A stretch of 64,000 nt of DNA, taken from JAYRSJ01 sp041920215 (lineage in GTDB: Bacteria; Pseudomonadota; Gammaproteobacteria; Burkholderiales; Burkholderiaceae_C). Location: positions 1 through 64,000 of the forward strand of contig JAYRSJ010000005.1 of the NCBI GenBank assembly GCA_041920215.1, given 5' to 3'. The notes below the pieces were generated by a model, which made no database searches, was not told the origin of the DNA, and saw nothing but the letters and a program-made list of their open reading frames with translations. Position numbers and translations under genes: made by a program. Shown here piece after piece: positions 1-8,628 of the stretch. Positions within the stretch are counted from its first letter, which is position 1. Every line of letters starts with the position of its first letter.

Positions 1-1275
1 GGAGATCTGGTAGAAGCCCGAGACGGTCACCCGTATCGGCAGACGGATGTCCAGCGCGTCGATATAGCCCGAACGCAGCTGCGGTGTCACCGTCAGCGGG
101 CCGGGCAGCTCGATGGGCTGGGCGCACAGACCGGCGGCCGGCAGCGTGAAGCAGCCGGGTTCTCTGCGGCGGTAGGCCAGCACAAACTCGTCGCCGCCCA
201 CATCCAGCACCTCGATGCCGCGCACCCGGTAGGGGCCCTGGGGTCCCAGCTTGTCCTTAAGCTCCTTGGCGCTGAAGCGCAGGCTGACGGCCGCGCGGCC
301 CTGGCTGGCGCTGAAGGCCTGCTGCGCCTCGGTGCTGCGCCCGTCCGGGCCGCTGAGCAGGGCGCGGGCGGCAAAGCGGCCGTCGCGCAGCGCGCCGAAG
401 TCCATCTTGAGCTCCAGCCCGGTGACGCAGCCGCCACTGCCTAGCAGATTGTTGAGCTGCAGCTGGGCGTTGTTCAGGCTGGCCTCGACCACCCGCACGC
501 GCTGGCTGGCGCTGCGCAGCACGGTACCGCTCGTGCCCGGCACCTGGGCCTGGCCGCGGACGATGTACTCGCCGGGCAGCTGGAAGCTGTGGTCGATGCT
601 GTAAAGACCGTCGTTGGCCAGTCCGTCGGCGCCATTGCCGTCATCCAGGCCGGTCTGCGCCGGGCCGGGCGTGCCGCCCACCGGGCTGACCGACAGACTG
701 GGGCTCAGGCCCAGAATCGGTGCGCCCTCGCGGGTCAGCAGCATGCCGATGGAGACGTCCTCGCCGACCAGCAGGGTGTGGCGCTCCAGCGCGATGCCGG
801 CCTGTATCGGCGAGACCGCGCGCAGCGTGGCCAGCGCCACCGTGCTGCGCTCGGCGGCCGGAAACTCCAGCACCAGGGTCCAGCGACCGTTCTCCGGCGC
901 ATTCAGCGGGCCCAGCTCGAACACCCCGCCCGGCGCAGGCTGCGGCAGCAGCGCGCCCGGGTGGAAGCTCACGCCGGGCTGGCCGGAGGCCATGACCTCA
1001 CGGCCATCGGGCGCCAGCAGGCGCAGGCTGGCGCCGTCCACCGGCACGATCACATCGAGGTTGAGGCGGCTGACCTCGCCGAGATCGAAAGGCAGCTCGA
1101 CCCGGGTGCTGCCGGCGCTGATGCGGGCCGACAGCGTGCTGGGCGTGTTCATCGCCACCTGGGCGACCGGGCCGGCCGCTGCGCCGGCCTGCGCCAGCGC
1201 GGCGCCGCCATCCAGCAGCGCGAGGGCCGCGATGGCCAGCGGCAGGGCCCGGACGCTAAAGGGTTTCTTGTTCAT
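1..1275 (-). CDS. Secreted protein with choice-of-anchor-X-like region (3' end cut by window)
   Basis: The reading frame is open from the ATG at 1275 to base 1, giving 425 codons with the C-terminus beyond the window. An AAGGAG ribosome site lies 8 bases before the ATG. Residues 1 to about 30 form a signal peptide (basic NKK start, hydrophobic core, ALAQA cleavage region), so the product is exported. Around residues 211-226 there is an Asp/Gly-rich stretch (DDGNGADG, then NDGLYS) of the kind seen in choice-of-anchor X and similar extracellular beta domains. The remainder looks like beta-sandwich sequence. It starts 5 bases after the lipase stop, so it is probably co-transcribed with the lipase and may act with it outside the cell. 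No enzymatic motif is visible. The domain label is tentative; secretion is well supported. Confidence 0.75.
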   Translation of the reverse strand, partial: MNKKPFSVRALPLAIAALALLDGGAALAQAGAAAGPVAQVAMNTPSTLSARISAGSTRVELPFDLGEVSRLNLDVIVPVDGASLRLLAPDGREVMASGQPGVSFHPGALLPQPAPGGVFELGPLNAPENGRWTLVLEFPAAERSTVALATLRAVSPIQAGIALERHTLLVGEDVSIGMLLTREGAPILGLSPSLSVSPVGGTPGPAQTGLDDGNGADGLANDGLYSIDHSFQLPGEYIVRGQAQVPGTSGTVLRSASQRVRVVEASLNNAQLQLNNLLGSGGCVTGLELKMDFGALRDGRFAARALLSGPDGRSTEAQQAFSASQGRAAVSLRFSAKELKDKLGPQGPYRVRGIEVLDVGGDEFVLAYRRREPGCFTLPAAGLCAQPIELPGPLTVTPQLRSGYIDALDIRLPIRVTVSGFYQIS

Positions 1276-1280
1276 GACGC

Positions 1281-2726
1281 TCACTCCTTGATCGGCACCG
1301 TCAGGTCCAGCAGCTGGTTCACATTGGCCGCGTTCTTCACACTGCTGTGATTGGCCAGGACATTGCGTACCGGCGTGCCATAGCCCGGGTTGGCCGAGCT
1401 GAGGCTGACGACGATGTCGTTGTTCTGCGGCGTGGGCGCCAGCACGGTGGTGTAGGTCAGCACCTTGCGGGTGCCCCACAGCAGGCCGGGCTTCTCGCTG
1501 AAGCTCATGGTGGCGCTGCTGAAGTCGCGCAGCACCATCCAGGCGCGCCGGGCGGCATAGGCCGCGACCGCCGGGAACAGCGGCGCGATCTCGGCCGTGC
1601 TGAGTTCGTTGTTGCCGTCGGCATCGGCGTCGGCGCCTATCGTGAAGGTCTTCGCGATATTGCCGCGCGGCGTGCCCGAGTAGGTGGCCAGATCGCGCAG
1701 CCCCGGCAGCTGCGGCCCCTGGCCGAAGGTCCAGGTGTCGATATAGGTTTCGGCCACGCCATCGGGGTCGTCGCCGGCCGCGACCAGATCGTCGTACTCC
1801 GCTTTCTGGATCAGCGACAGATCCGCGGCCACGCTGCCGCGATGCGGGGTGGACAGCGTCGAGAGGCTGAGCAGCTTGAAGTCGGGCGCCAGCGCCTGCA
1901 TGCCCTGGGTGTCCAGGCCGCCCTTGCTGTGCGCGATCACATGCACCCGATCGGACTTCTGTTCCTGCAGCCAGTTCTGAACCTGGGTCTGCAGCTCGCG
2001 GGCATTGGCGGCGACGGTGTTGTTGCCGTCCTGCGCAACACCCAGCGAGAAGCGGGTGTAGCGCACGCCGCGCTCGTCCAGCGCGCGCAGCACGCCGGGC
2101 GCGCCGTCCTCCTCCCAGGTGTCGACATTGGCCGAGATGCCATGGGCCAGCACATAGGGGGCGGCCACGTCGAACTCGGCCGATACCCAGTCGACCGCCA
2201 TGCACCAGTACTCGCCATCGCTGTTGGCGGTGTCGATGTCGATGCGCAGCTCGTTGTCCTTGCCGAAGCGCAGCTCCTCGATGGGCACGATCAGCGAGTC
2301 GTCCGTCCAGGTGCCGTTGAAGCCGCCCAGCGTGCGATAGAACTTGCCGTTGAAGCTGAGCCGGTCGACCTCGGGCGCGATGTCGGGCACCACGGCCTTG
2401 TCGTCGATGTCGAAGACCGGAAAGCGCAGCACGGCCTGGGCCGCGATCACGCCCTGGCGCACCAGCGCTGCGGCGTCGCGCAGGCTGCCGTCAGGATTGA
2501 GCTGGGTCTCGTTGACCACGGCCGGTATCGGCAGGCGTATGCGCAGCGGGCCGCCACTGCGGTAGGTGCAGCCGGTGTCCAGCCCCGGGCCGCTGTTGAC
2601 CACATAGACGCCCAGCTTCTGCTCGGGCGGCGCGAAGGGCGAGGTGGTTTGCGACCAGGCCGCAGCCTGTGTCATCAGCAGGCCGCAGGCGAGCGCCAGC
2701 GACCGTTGCGAAAACGGTGCATACAT
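1281..2726 (-). CDS. Secreted alpha/beta-hydrolase lipase with EF-hand-like loop
   Basis: 481 residues starting at an ATG preceded by AGGAG. Residues 1-25 are a signal peptide. The first ~190 residues are a beta-rich accessory domain. The hydrolase core follows: an oxyanion strand YVLAHGIS, then the nucleophile elbow AHSKGG with Ser near residue 267, as in bacterial triacylglycerol lipases and esterases. A His in LANHSS near the C-terminus is a likely triad member. A loop with spacing DADADGNNELSTAE matches an EF-hand calcium loop, and many secreted lipases need calcium. Product: lipase or esterase acting on extracellular lipids; the substrate is unknown. It follows the PEP-CTERM-like gene by 31 bp and precedes another secreted protein by 5 bp, which suggests one operon for surface or secreted proteins. 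Confidence 0.82.
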   Translation of the reverse strand: MYAPFSQRSLALACGLLMTQAAAWSQTTSPFAPPEQKLGVYVVNSGPGLDTGCTYRSGGPLRIRLPIPAVVNETQLNPDGSLRDAAALVRQGVIAAQAVLRFPVFDIDDKAVVPDIAPEVDRLSFNGKFYRTLGGFNGTWTDDSLIVPIEELRFGKDNELRIDIDTANSDGEYWCMAVDWVSAEFDVAAPYVLAHGISANVDTWEEDGAPGVLRALDERGVRYTRFSLGVAQDGNNTVAANARELQTQVQNWLQEQKSDRVHVIAHSKGGLDTQGMQALAPDFKLLSLSTLSTPHRGSVAADLSLIQKAEYDDLVAAGDDPDGVAETYIDTWTFGQGPQLPGLRDLATYSGTPRGNIAKTFTIGADADADGNNELSTAEIAPLFPAVAAYAARRAWMVLRDFSSATMSFSEKPGLLWGTRKVLTYTTVLAPTPQNNDIVVSLSSANPGYGTPVRNVLANHSSVKNAANVNQLLDLTVPIKE

Positions 2727-2757
2727 CGGAATCTCCTGGCTTGAGTCGGGGCTGGGC

Positions 2758-3717
2758 TCAGTCGGAACTGCTCAGCTGGAACACCTGGGCATCGCCCAGG
2801 GTGGAGACCTGACCCCGCACCCGCTTGCCCAGCAGGTCCAGGGCCGAGCCCTTGTGGCGCAGCGTGAACCAGGTTTCGCGGCCCTGGGCATCGCGCAGCT
2901 TCAGCCGCTGCCCTTGCACCTCGATCACCTCGGCTTCCAGCTGTGGCGCGGTGCTGGCAGCGCTGCCCTGTACCGCGGCGGCCTGCGGCGGCGCTGCCGT
3001 CGCGCTCAGGCAGACCGCGAATGCGCCGGCCGCCAGGGCGCTGGCGCGGCCCAGGCGCCGCCGCCCCAGGCCGCACAGCAGCAAGGCCAGGCCGCTCAGG
3101 GCCAGCATCGGCGGCTCGGCGACCTGATGGCCGTTGTCGGCCACAAAGCGCAGCGAGAGTTCGCTGCTGTCGAAGCGCAGCTGCATCGGCATCCCGTCGG
3201 CACTGGCGAACAGCAGGCCGGGGTCGTTCAGATCGAGCTTGAACCAGGCATCGGCATCTTCAGCCAAGGCCCGGAAGTGCAGGTTCAGGAACACGAAGTC
3301 GGCGCTCTGCTGGGCATCCAGCAGATCCGGGCTGTTGCCGGACAGGCCGAAGGCATTGATGCGTCCGGCACCCAGCTCGCTGGCCTCGCCCAGGAAGGGG
3401 AACGCAGCCGGCTCGGCCAGGTCCAGCATGTTCAGGCCGCTGGCGGGGTCGATGAAGTCGGCGCCCAGGAAGCCGGCGCTGCCCGCCTCGAAATCCAGAT
3501 GCAGATCGAAGGCGCTGAGCGCGCTGGCGCTGCCGCCGCCCTGGCGCTGCAGGCCCAGACGCAGCGTGAACTCGTCGCCCACCTGCACCGTGCTGTCGGA
3601 CACTCCCATTCGCACCAGCGCCGCCTGCGCGCCCGACGCCAGCGCCAGCAGGCTGCCGCACAGCAGCGCGGCGCCGATACGGCCCAGGGTCGGGCCAAGC
3701 CTTGAGAAGCGATTCAT
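2758..3717 (-). CDS. Exported protein with internal PEP-CTERM-like segment and C-terminal extension
   Basis: 319 residues; start supported by GAGGGAG upstream. Residues 1-33 are a signal peptide (cleavage near AQA). Residues ~34-190 look like the cohesin-type beta domain common in PEP-CTERM proteins (VGDEFTLRLGL near the start). At ~198-220 comes an AEPPMLALSG stretch, a hydrophobic segment and an Arg cluster (GRRRLGR). This is the layout of a PEP-CTERM exosortase signal, but such signals normally end the protein. Here the frame continues through a second hydrophobic, signal-peptide-like stretch (ALAAGAFAVCLSATAA, ~224-240) into a ~75-residue soluble domain rich in Val/Gln/Arg. It may be a fusion of a PEP-CTERM protein with a small exported protein. 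First gene of the lipase operon. Confidence 0.68.
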   Translation of the reverse strand: MNRFSRLGPTLGRIGAALLCGSLLALASGAQAALVRMGVSDSTVQVGDEFTLRLGLQRQGGGSASALSAFDLHLDFEAGSAGFLGADFIDPASGLNMLDLAEPAAFPFLGEASELGAGRINAFGLSGNSPDLLDAQQSADFVFLNLHFRALAEDADAWFKLDLNDPGLLFASADGMPMQLRFDSSELSLRFVADNGHQVAEPPMLALSGLALLLCGLGRRRLGRASALAAGAFAVCLSATAAPPQAAAVQGSAASTAPQLEAEVIEVQGQRLKLRDAQGRETWFTLRHKGSALDLLGKRVRGQVSTLGDAQVFQLSSSD

Positions 3718-3893
3718 TGCTGCGGACTCCCTCGTCGTTGCCTGGCGCCCAGCAGCCCCGGGCGGGGCTGTACCTGGCGCGGCGCTTTGACGCGAGAGTA
3801 TGCAAACGCAATGCTTTGGCGGCTAGACCGGAATCAGTGACACCGGCGCTGTAACTTTGTATTGCAGAGGCTGGGCTTCGTCATCGGAGTTTG

Positions 3894-4814
3894 CTAGACG
3901 CGCCCGTGCGCGGGCGGTGGACGCAAGCCAGGCACCGGGGGCGCCAGCAGGCGCTCGCCGGCATAGCCGCTGACCACGCCGAAATCGCTGGCCGCGCCGT
4001 TCCAGTCAGCGGCAAAGCGCTCGATCTCGGCCGCGCTGCGGCCGACGAAGTTCCACCACAGCAGCACCGGCTCCTCGAAGGGCGTTCCGCCCAGCAGCAG
4101 CGCGCGCGCCGTCCCCGCGCTGCGCAGCTGCAGCCAGGCGACACCGGGCGGCAGATAGATCAGCTCGCCGGGGCTGGCGGCCAGCTCGCTGCCATCGGGC
4201 AGGCTCAGCAAGACCTGACCCTCCAGCACCATCAGCCCATGCTCGAAGTCGGGCGCCAGGGCCAGCGCGCCGCTGCTGCCGCCGGCCGTCGGGCAGGCCA
4301 GATCCACGCCCAGCAGCGGCGTATGCACCGCCACCGGCGACACCTGGGCCTGCAGCTCGCCCACCAAGAGCGTCGCCACGAAGCCGCCCAGCGGCTGCTG
4401 CGGCAGCAGCGGGTGATGCTCGAAGCGCGGCGCGCAGAAGCGCTGGGCCTCGGGCAGCGCGATCCACAGCTGGGCCAGCTGCAGGCGCGGGCTCAGCGAT
4501 TCTTCCGAATGGGCGATGCCGCGGCCGGCCGTCATCAGATTGACCTGGCCGGGCCGCAGCACCTGTTCGCTGCCCAGCGAGTCGCGGTGCAGGATCTCGC
4601 CCTCGATCAGCCAGCTGAAGGTCTGCAGCCCGGTGTGCGGATGCGGCGCCACCCGCATCGGCGCGGCCAGATCGGCCGGGCCGGCATGGTCCAGAAAGCA
4701 CCAGGCGCCGATCAGGCGGCGCTCGCGCTGGGGCAGGGCGCGGCGTATCGGCAGGCCGCCCACCAGGCCTTCGTGGGCCGCCAGGCGCTGCGGCGGCAGG
4801 GCCGGCGCCTTCAT
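3894..4814 (-). CDS. Pirin family protein (bicupin, quercetinase-like)
   Basis: 306 residues, a normal length for bacterial pirins. The N-terminal cupin carries the family metal ligands: His58 and His60 in the HPHTGLQT motif, His102 and Glu104 in MTAGRGIAHSEE. HRDSLGSEQ between them is also characteristic. A second cupin follows from about residue 170. Bacterial pirins are iron-containing cytoplasmic proteins; some have quercetin 2,3-dioxygenase activity and others act as redox-sensitive regulators, so the substrate is uncertain. Its ATG overlaps the stop of the FMN reductase gene (ATGA, 4811-4814), giving a two-gene operon. Pairing with a flavin reductase fits a redox or aromatic-stress role, which is inference. 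Confidence 0.9.
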   Translation of the reverse strand: MKAPALPPQRLAAHEGLVGGLPIRRALPQRERRLIGAWCFLDHAGPADLAAPMRVAPHPHTGLQTFSWLIEGEILHRDSLGSEQVLRPGQVNLMTAGRGIAHSEESLSPRLQLAQLWIALPEAQRFCAPRFEHHPLLPQQPLGGFVATLLVGELQAQVSPVAVHTPLLGVDLACPTAGGSSGALALAPDFEHGLMVLEGQVLLSLPDGSELAASPGELIYLPPGVAWLQLRSAGTARALLLGGTPFEEPVLLWWNFVGRSAAEIERFAADWNGAASDFGVVSGYAGERLLAPPVPGLRPPPAHGRV

Positions 4815-5368
4815 CGCGCGCCCCGCTTGTGCAGCTGAGCGACGAAGCCGGCCAGGAAGTCGCGCAGCTGGCCGGCCAGGGCCTCGTCCAGCGCGCCCTC
4901 GGGCGTGATCAGGGTGTTGGCCTTGGAGACCAGCAGGCGGCCGCCGAACCAGGCCTCGCAGCCCAGCGCATGCAGCACGGTCAGCATCGCGTCCTGCGAC
5001 TGTATGGTGCCGAAGCCGCCGGGCGAGGCGCCGATCAGGGCCACCGGCTTGCCGCCAAAGGTCTTGCGGCCCTCGGCCGGCGGGCGCGACAGCCAGTCCA
5101 GGCCGTTCTTCAGCACGCCGGGTATCGAGTGGTTGTACTCCGGGGTCGCGATCAGCAGGCCGTCGGCCGCCTGTATCGCGGCGCGCAGCGTGCTGACAGC
5201 CGCCGGCATGCCCTGGGCCTCGACATCACCGTCGTAGAGCGGGATGCCATGCAGGGTATGGACGCTCAGACTGGCGCCGTCCGGCATCAGACGGCTGGCC
5301 GCCTGCAGCAGCGCGGTATTGAGCGAGGCCTTGCGCAGGCTGCCTGAGAGGGCGATCAGCTGGGTCAT
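4811..5368 (-). CDS. NADPH-dependent FMN reductase (flavodoxin-like)
   Basis: 185 residues from the ATG at 5368, preceded by AAGGAA. An in-frame start 14 codons upstream exists but has no homologous-looking sequence or ribosome site. Flavodoxin-like fold: the FMN phosphate loop SGSLRKASLN lies at residues ~6-15, and the signature TPEYNHSIPGVLKNGLDW occurs at ~75-92, typical of the NADPH-dependent FMN reductase / ChrR / azoreductase family. It reduces FMN or quinones and chromate in the cytoplasm using NAD(P)H; the exact acceptor cannot be read from sequence. First gene of a two-gene operon with pirin and divergent from the GspE-like gene, leaving a 166 bp intergenic region that shows no clear operator. 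Confidence 0.88.
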   Translation of the reverse strand: MTQLIALSGSLRKASLNTALLQAASRLMPDGASLSVHTLHGIPLYDGDVEAQGMPAAVSTLRAAIQAADGLLIATPEYNHSIPGVLKNGLDWLSRPPAEGRKTFGGKPVALIGASPGGFGTIQSQDAMLTVLHALGCEAWFGGRLLVSKANTLITPEGALDEALAGQLRDFLAGFVAQLHKRGAR

Positions 5369-5534
5369 GGCGTTTCCTTGTGGACTGGCGGTAGGGACTC
5401 GGGCAGGCATTGTGCGGCGGCGCGATTGATTTGGCTCAAGCGCCGCCCATCTGGTGGGCCGGCGGCGTCGCGCGGCCGCAAATCCCGCCCGGATCGCGCT
5501 TGGCGGCCCGGCGGGCCTCCCTTAGTCTGCCAGC

Positions 5535-7499
5535 ATGAGCAGCAGTGATCAGCATCATGAGGGCGATACGGTGCCGGCGGCACTGGATGCGCTCAAGCAT
5601 CCCCGTGCCCCAGCCGCCGCCCCGCCGGCGGTGGCCGACGATCTGGAGCGGCTCTGGCAGGCCTTGCAAAGCTTGCCCGAACACCATGCCGCCCATCTGG
5701 GCGATGCCCTGGTGCAGGCCGGGCTGATCCTGCCCCAGCAGCTGCGCGCGGCGCTGCGCCGCCAGGCCGGCCTGCCCGAGCATCTGCCGATCGGCGAGCT
5801 GCTGGTGCAGCAGGGCATGCTCAGCCCGGCCCAGCTGCGCAGCCGTCTGGCCGACTGGATGGGCGTGCCCACCGTGGATCTGAACCGGGTGCAGCCCGAG
5901 CCGGCGGCGCTGGCCCGGCTGCCGCATGCACTGGCCGAGCGCGAGGCGGCGCTGCCGCTGATGCTGCGCGACGATCAGCTGGTGGTAGCGCTGGCCGACC
6001 CCTGGGACCACCGGCTGCTGGAGATGCTGCGCTTCGCCTGCGAGTTGCGGGTGCGCCCGGTGCTGGCCCTGCCCGGCAGCCTGGCGCCGGCGCTGGCGCG
6101 TGCCTACCGCCTGCTGCCACCGGCCGAGGGCGAGGCGCCGACGGCCAGCACCGCCCCGGCCCGCCCGGCCGCCTCGGCCACGCTGCAGGAGCTGGCCGAG
6201 CAGCTGCGCGATAGCGTCGACAGCGTCGGCGATGTCGACGCCAGCGTGGTCTCGGAATCGGACAACACCCTGGTGCGCCTGGTCAACCGCCTGGTGGCGG
6301 ACGCGATCGAGATGCGGGCCTCGGACATCCATATCGAAACCGCCGAGGCGCCGCGGCCGGTCAAGGTCAGGCTGCGGGTCGACGGCGAGCTGCTGCGCTA
6401 TCTGGAGCTGCCGGCGCGGGTGCGCTTCGCCCTGGTCGCGCGCATCAAGATCATGGCCGATCTGGACATCTCCGAGCATCGCAAGCCGCAGGACGGCAAG
6501 ATCGACTTCTCCCGTTTCGGTCCCCACAAGCTGGAGATGCGGGTGGTCACCGTGCCCACCAGCAGCGGCTTGGAGGATGTGGTGCTGCGCCTGCTGGGCA
6601 GCATGAAGCCGCTGCCGCTGGACGGCATCGGCCTGGCGCCGGGCAATCTGGACGGCCTGCGCCGGGTGATGAGCAAGCCCTACGGCCTGATCCTGATCTG
6701 CGGCCCCACCGGCTGCGGCAAGACCACCAGCCTGCATTCGGTGCTGCGCGAACTCAATGCCGACAACCGCAAGATCTGGACCGCCGAAGACCCGATCGAG
6801 ATCAGCCAGGAGGGCCTGCGCCAGGTGCAGATGAACGCGCGCATAGGCTGGACCTTTGCCGCCGCGATGCGCACCTTTCTGCGCGCCGATCCGGACGTCA
6901 TCATGATCGGCGAGATGCGCGACGAGGAGACCGCCCGCATCGCGATCGAGGCCTCGCTGACCGGCCATCTGGTGATGTCCACGCTGCACACCAACTCGGC
7001 GCCCGAGAGCGTCACCCGGCTGCTCGAGATCGGCCTGGACCCCTTCATGTTCTCCGACTCGCTGCTGGCCGTGTTGTCGCAGCGCCTGGTGCGCCGGCTC
7101 TGCACGGAGTGCCGCCAGGCCGAGCCGCTGGAGACGGCGGCCGCGCATTCGCTGGCCCGGCTCTATCTGCAGGCGGGCGGCCCGTCCACCCTGCTGGGCG
7201 AGGAGGCCTTGCTGGCGGCCTGGCGCGACCGCTTTGGCGATGCCCAGGGCCGGCTCAACCAGTACCGTCGCCAGGGCTGTGCCGCCTGTGGCGGCAGCGG
7301 CTATCACGGGCGCCTGGGGCTGCACGAGCTGCTGGTGGCCGACGACAAGCTGCGTGCGCTGATACGCCAGCGCGCGCCGGCGGCCGCGCTGTTCGAGGCG
7401 GCCCAGTCGCATGGCATGAGCACGCTGCGCCAGGACGGCATCGAGAAGCTGCTGGCCGGCCTGACCGATCTGCCCGAGGTACTGGCGGCCACCAGCTGA
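5535..7499 (+). CDS. GspE/PilB/MshE-like secretion ATPase with MshEN c-di-GMP domain
   Basis: 654 residues. The N-terminus holds two consecutive MshEN-type motifs: HLGDALVQAG with QLRAALRRQ (54-77) and IGELLVQQG with QLRSRLADWMG (86-110). This pair is the c-di-GMP binding signature of MshE and some PilB/GspE ATPases, though the leading Arg of motif one is His here. The C-terminal ATPase has Walker A GPTGCGKTT (~390), the Asp box AEDPIE, Walker B IMIGEMRDEE (~455), His box TLHTNSAPESVTRL, and a zinc site formed by CTEC (~523) and CAAC (~582). It would power assembly of a type IV pilus, MSHA or type II secretion pseudopilus at the inner membrane. No other pilus or secretion gene is in the window, so its machine lies elsewhere or it has been repurposed. 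The next two genes are signalling proteins. Confidence 0.9.
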   Translation: MSSSDQHHEGDTVPAALDALKHPRAPAAAPPAVADDLERLWQALQSLPEHHAAHLGDALVQAGLILPQQLRAALRRQAGLPEHLPIGELLVQQGMLSPAQLRSRLADWMGVPTVDLNRVQPEPAALARLPHALAEREAALPLMLRDDQLVVALADPWDHRLLEMLRFACELRVRPVLALPGSLAPALARAYRLLPPAEGEAPTASTAPARPAASATLQELAEQLRDSVDSVGDVDASVVSESDNTLVRLVNRLVADAIEMRASDIHIETAEAPRPVKVRLRVDGELLRYLELPARVRFALVARIKIMADLDISEHRKPQDGKIDFSRFGPHKLEMRVVTVPTSSGLEDVVLRLLGSMKPLPLDGIGLAPGNLDGLRRVMSKPYGLILICGPTGCGKTTSLHSVLRELNADNRKIWTAEDPIEISQEGLRQVQMNARIGWTFAAAMRTFLRADPDVIMIGEMRDEETARIAIEASLTGHLVMSTLHTNSAPESVTRLLEIGLDPFMFSDSLLAVLSQRLVRRLCTECRQAEPLETAAAHSLARLYLQAGGPSTLLGEEALLAAWRDRFGDAQGRLNQYRRQGCAACGGSGYHGRLGLHELLVADDKLRALIRQRAPAAALFEAAQSHGMSTLRQDGIEKLLAGLTDLPEVLAATS

Positions 7500-7540
7500 G
7501 GCCGAACACAACAGGCCCCCAGCGGGCCGGGAGTCTTTCG

Positions 7541-8578
7541 ATGAGCATGCAATCCGTCGTTCCGCCCGCCACCTCGCCGGTCGATCTGCGCCTGGCGCCG
7601 CGTGTGCTGGCCGATGTGGGCGCCCATCTGGCGGCCGCCACCGTGGCCCTGCAGCGCGAGCCCGGTCTCAGCCACGCCGCGCTGCAGGGCCTGGCGGCGC
7701 TGGAGCAGCTGGGCCTGGAGCTGCAGCAGCTGGTGCATGCGCTGGTGCCGGTGCCGCCCGAGCGGTGCGAGGCGCTGGACCTGCTGGACCTGCTGCAGCG
7801 GGTGGCCGCCGAGCGTCGGCCGGCGCTGGACGCGCAGGGGCTGCGCGTGCAGATCGCCGGTCAGCCGGCCGGGCTGGAGATGGACCCGGCGCTGCTGGAG
7901 CAGGCGATTGGCCTGCTGATCGAGCATGCCGGGGCGCTGGGCGCCCGGCAGTGCCTGCTCAGCAGCGTGCCGGCCTGGGGCGAGCAGTCGGTGGCCCTGT
8001 GGCTGGACGAGGTCGACAGCGGCCTGGCCCTGGGCCTGGGCGCGCAGGAGCTGCATCTGCAGCTGCTGCGCCTGCTGGCGCGCGCCCATGGCTGGCGCCT
8101 GCACTGCGTGGCGGCGCCGGCCGGTGTGGGTGGTCGCCAGCGCCTGGTGCTGGAGCTGGCGCGGCGCCAGGCGGCGATGCCGCCGGTCGAGGATGCGCTG
8201 CCGCGCAGCCGTCTGCCGGCCGCGCTGCGGGTGCTGGTGATCGACCCGCAGCCGGCCAGCCGCGAGCAGGCCTGCCGGCTGCTGCGCGATGCCGGCCTGC
8301 TGGCCGATGCCGCTCTCGATCTGCAGCAGGCCGAGCAGGCCCTGCTGGATGGCGAGCCCGCCGCCATCGTACTGGGCCTGCCGGCCGATGCGCCGGACAG
8401 CCGCCAGTTCATTGACAGCCTGGACCAGCGCTTGCCAGGGCTGCGCTGGGTGGAGCTGGTCGATGCGCCCAATGTCTATCAGACCTCGATGCCCGGCAGT
8501 GCCCGGCCGGCGCGGCTGAGCCGCGACGATCTGGCCCACACCCTGCTGCCCACGCTGGCCCAGGAGCTGGCGCTGTGA
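7541..8578 (+). CDS. Degenerate histidine-kinase-like / pseudo-receiver protein
   Basis: 345 residues from the ATG at 7541; the open frame extends further upstream, but that part is out-of-frame coding of the ATPase gene. Residues ~1-80 are helical with an ALEQLGLELQQLV stretch resembling a dimerisation helix but without an HE phospho-acceptor motif. Residues ~100-205 resemble a GHKL ATPase domain, with LLEQAIGLLIEHAGAL at the place of the N-box, but the ATP/Mg Asn residues and G-boxes are absent. Residues ~225-335 resemble a receiver domain (LRVLVIDPQPASREQACRLL), yet IVLGLP occupies the position of the phospho-Asp strand, so the phosphorylation site is missing. Likely a non-catalytic scaffold or adaptor. 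It sits 41 bp after the ATPase and 50 bp before the HD-GYP gene, suggesting a joint operon. Confidence 0.6.
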   Translation: MSMQSVVPPATSPVDLRLAPRVLADVGAHLAAATVALQREPGLSHAALQGLAALEQLGLELQQLVHALVPVPPERCEALDLLDLLQRVAAERRPALDAQGLRVQIAGQPAGLEMDPALLEQAIGLLIEHAGALGARQCLLSSVPAWGEQSVALWLDEVDSGLALGLGAQELHLQLLRLLARAHGWRLHCVAAPAGVGGRQRLVLELARRQAAMPPVEDALPRSRLPAALRVLVIDPQPASREQACRLLRDAGLLADAALDLQQAEQALLDGEPAAIVLGLPADAPDSRQFIDSLDQRLPGLRWVELVDAPNVYQTSMPGSARPARLSRDDLAHTLLPTLAQELAL

Positions 8579-8628
8579 GCGGCTTGTGGCGCACTGCGCA
8601 CAGCGTCAGCGCCCGGTAGGCTTGGGCC

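Noticed and set aside
5535..7499. A type II secretion or pilus operon
   Set aside because: Only the ATPase is present; no pseudopilin, platform, secretin or prepilin peptidase gene is in the window.
5436..7511. A 691-codon minus-strand frame opposite the GspE-like ATPase
   Set aside because: The ATPase has Walker motifs and zinc Cys pairs; the opposite frame is repetitive and His/Gln/Gly-rich.
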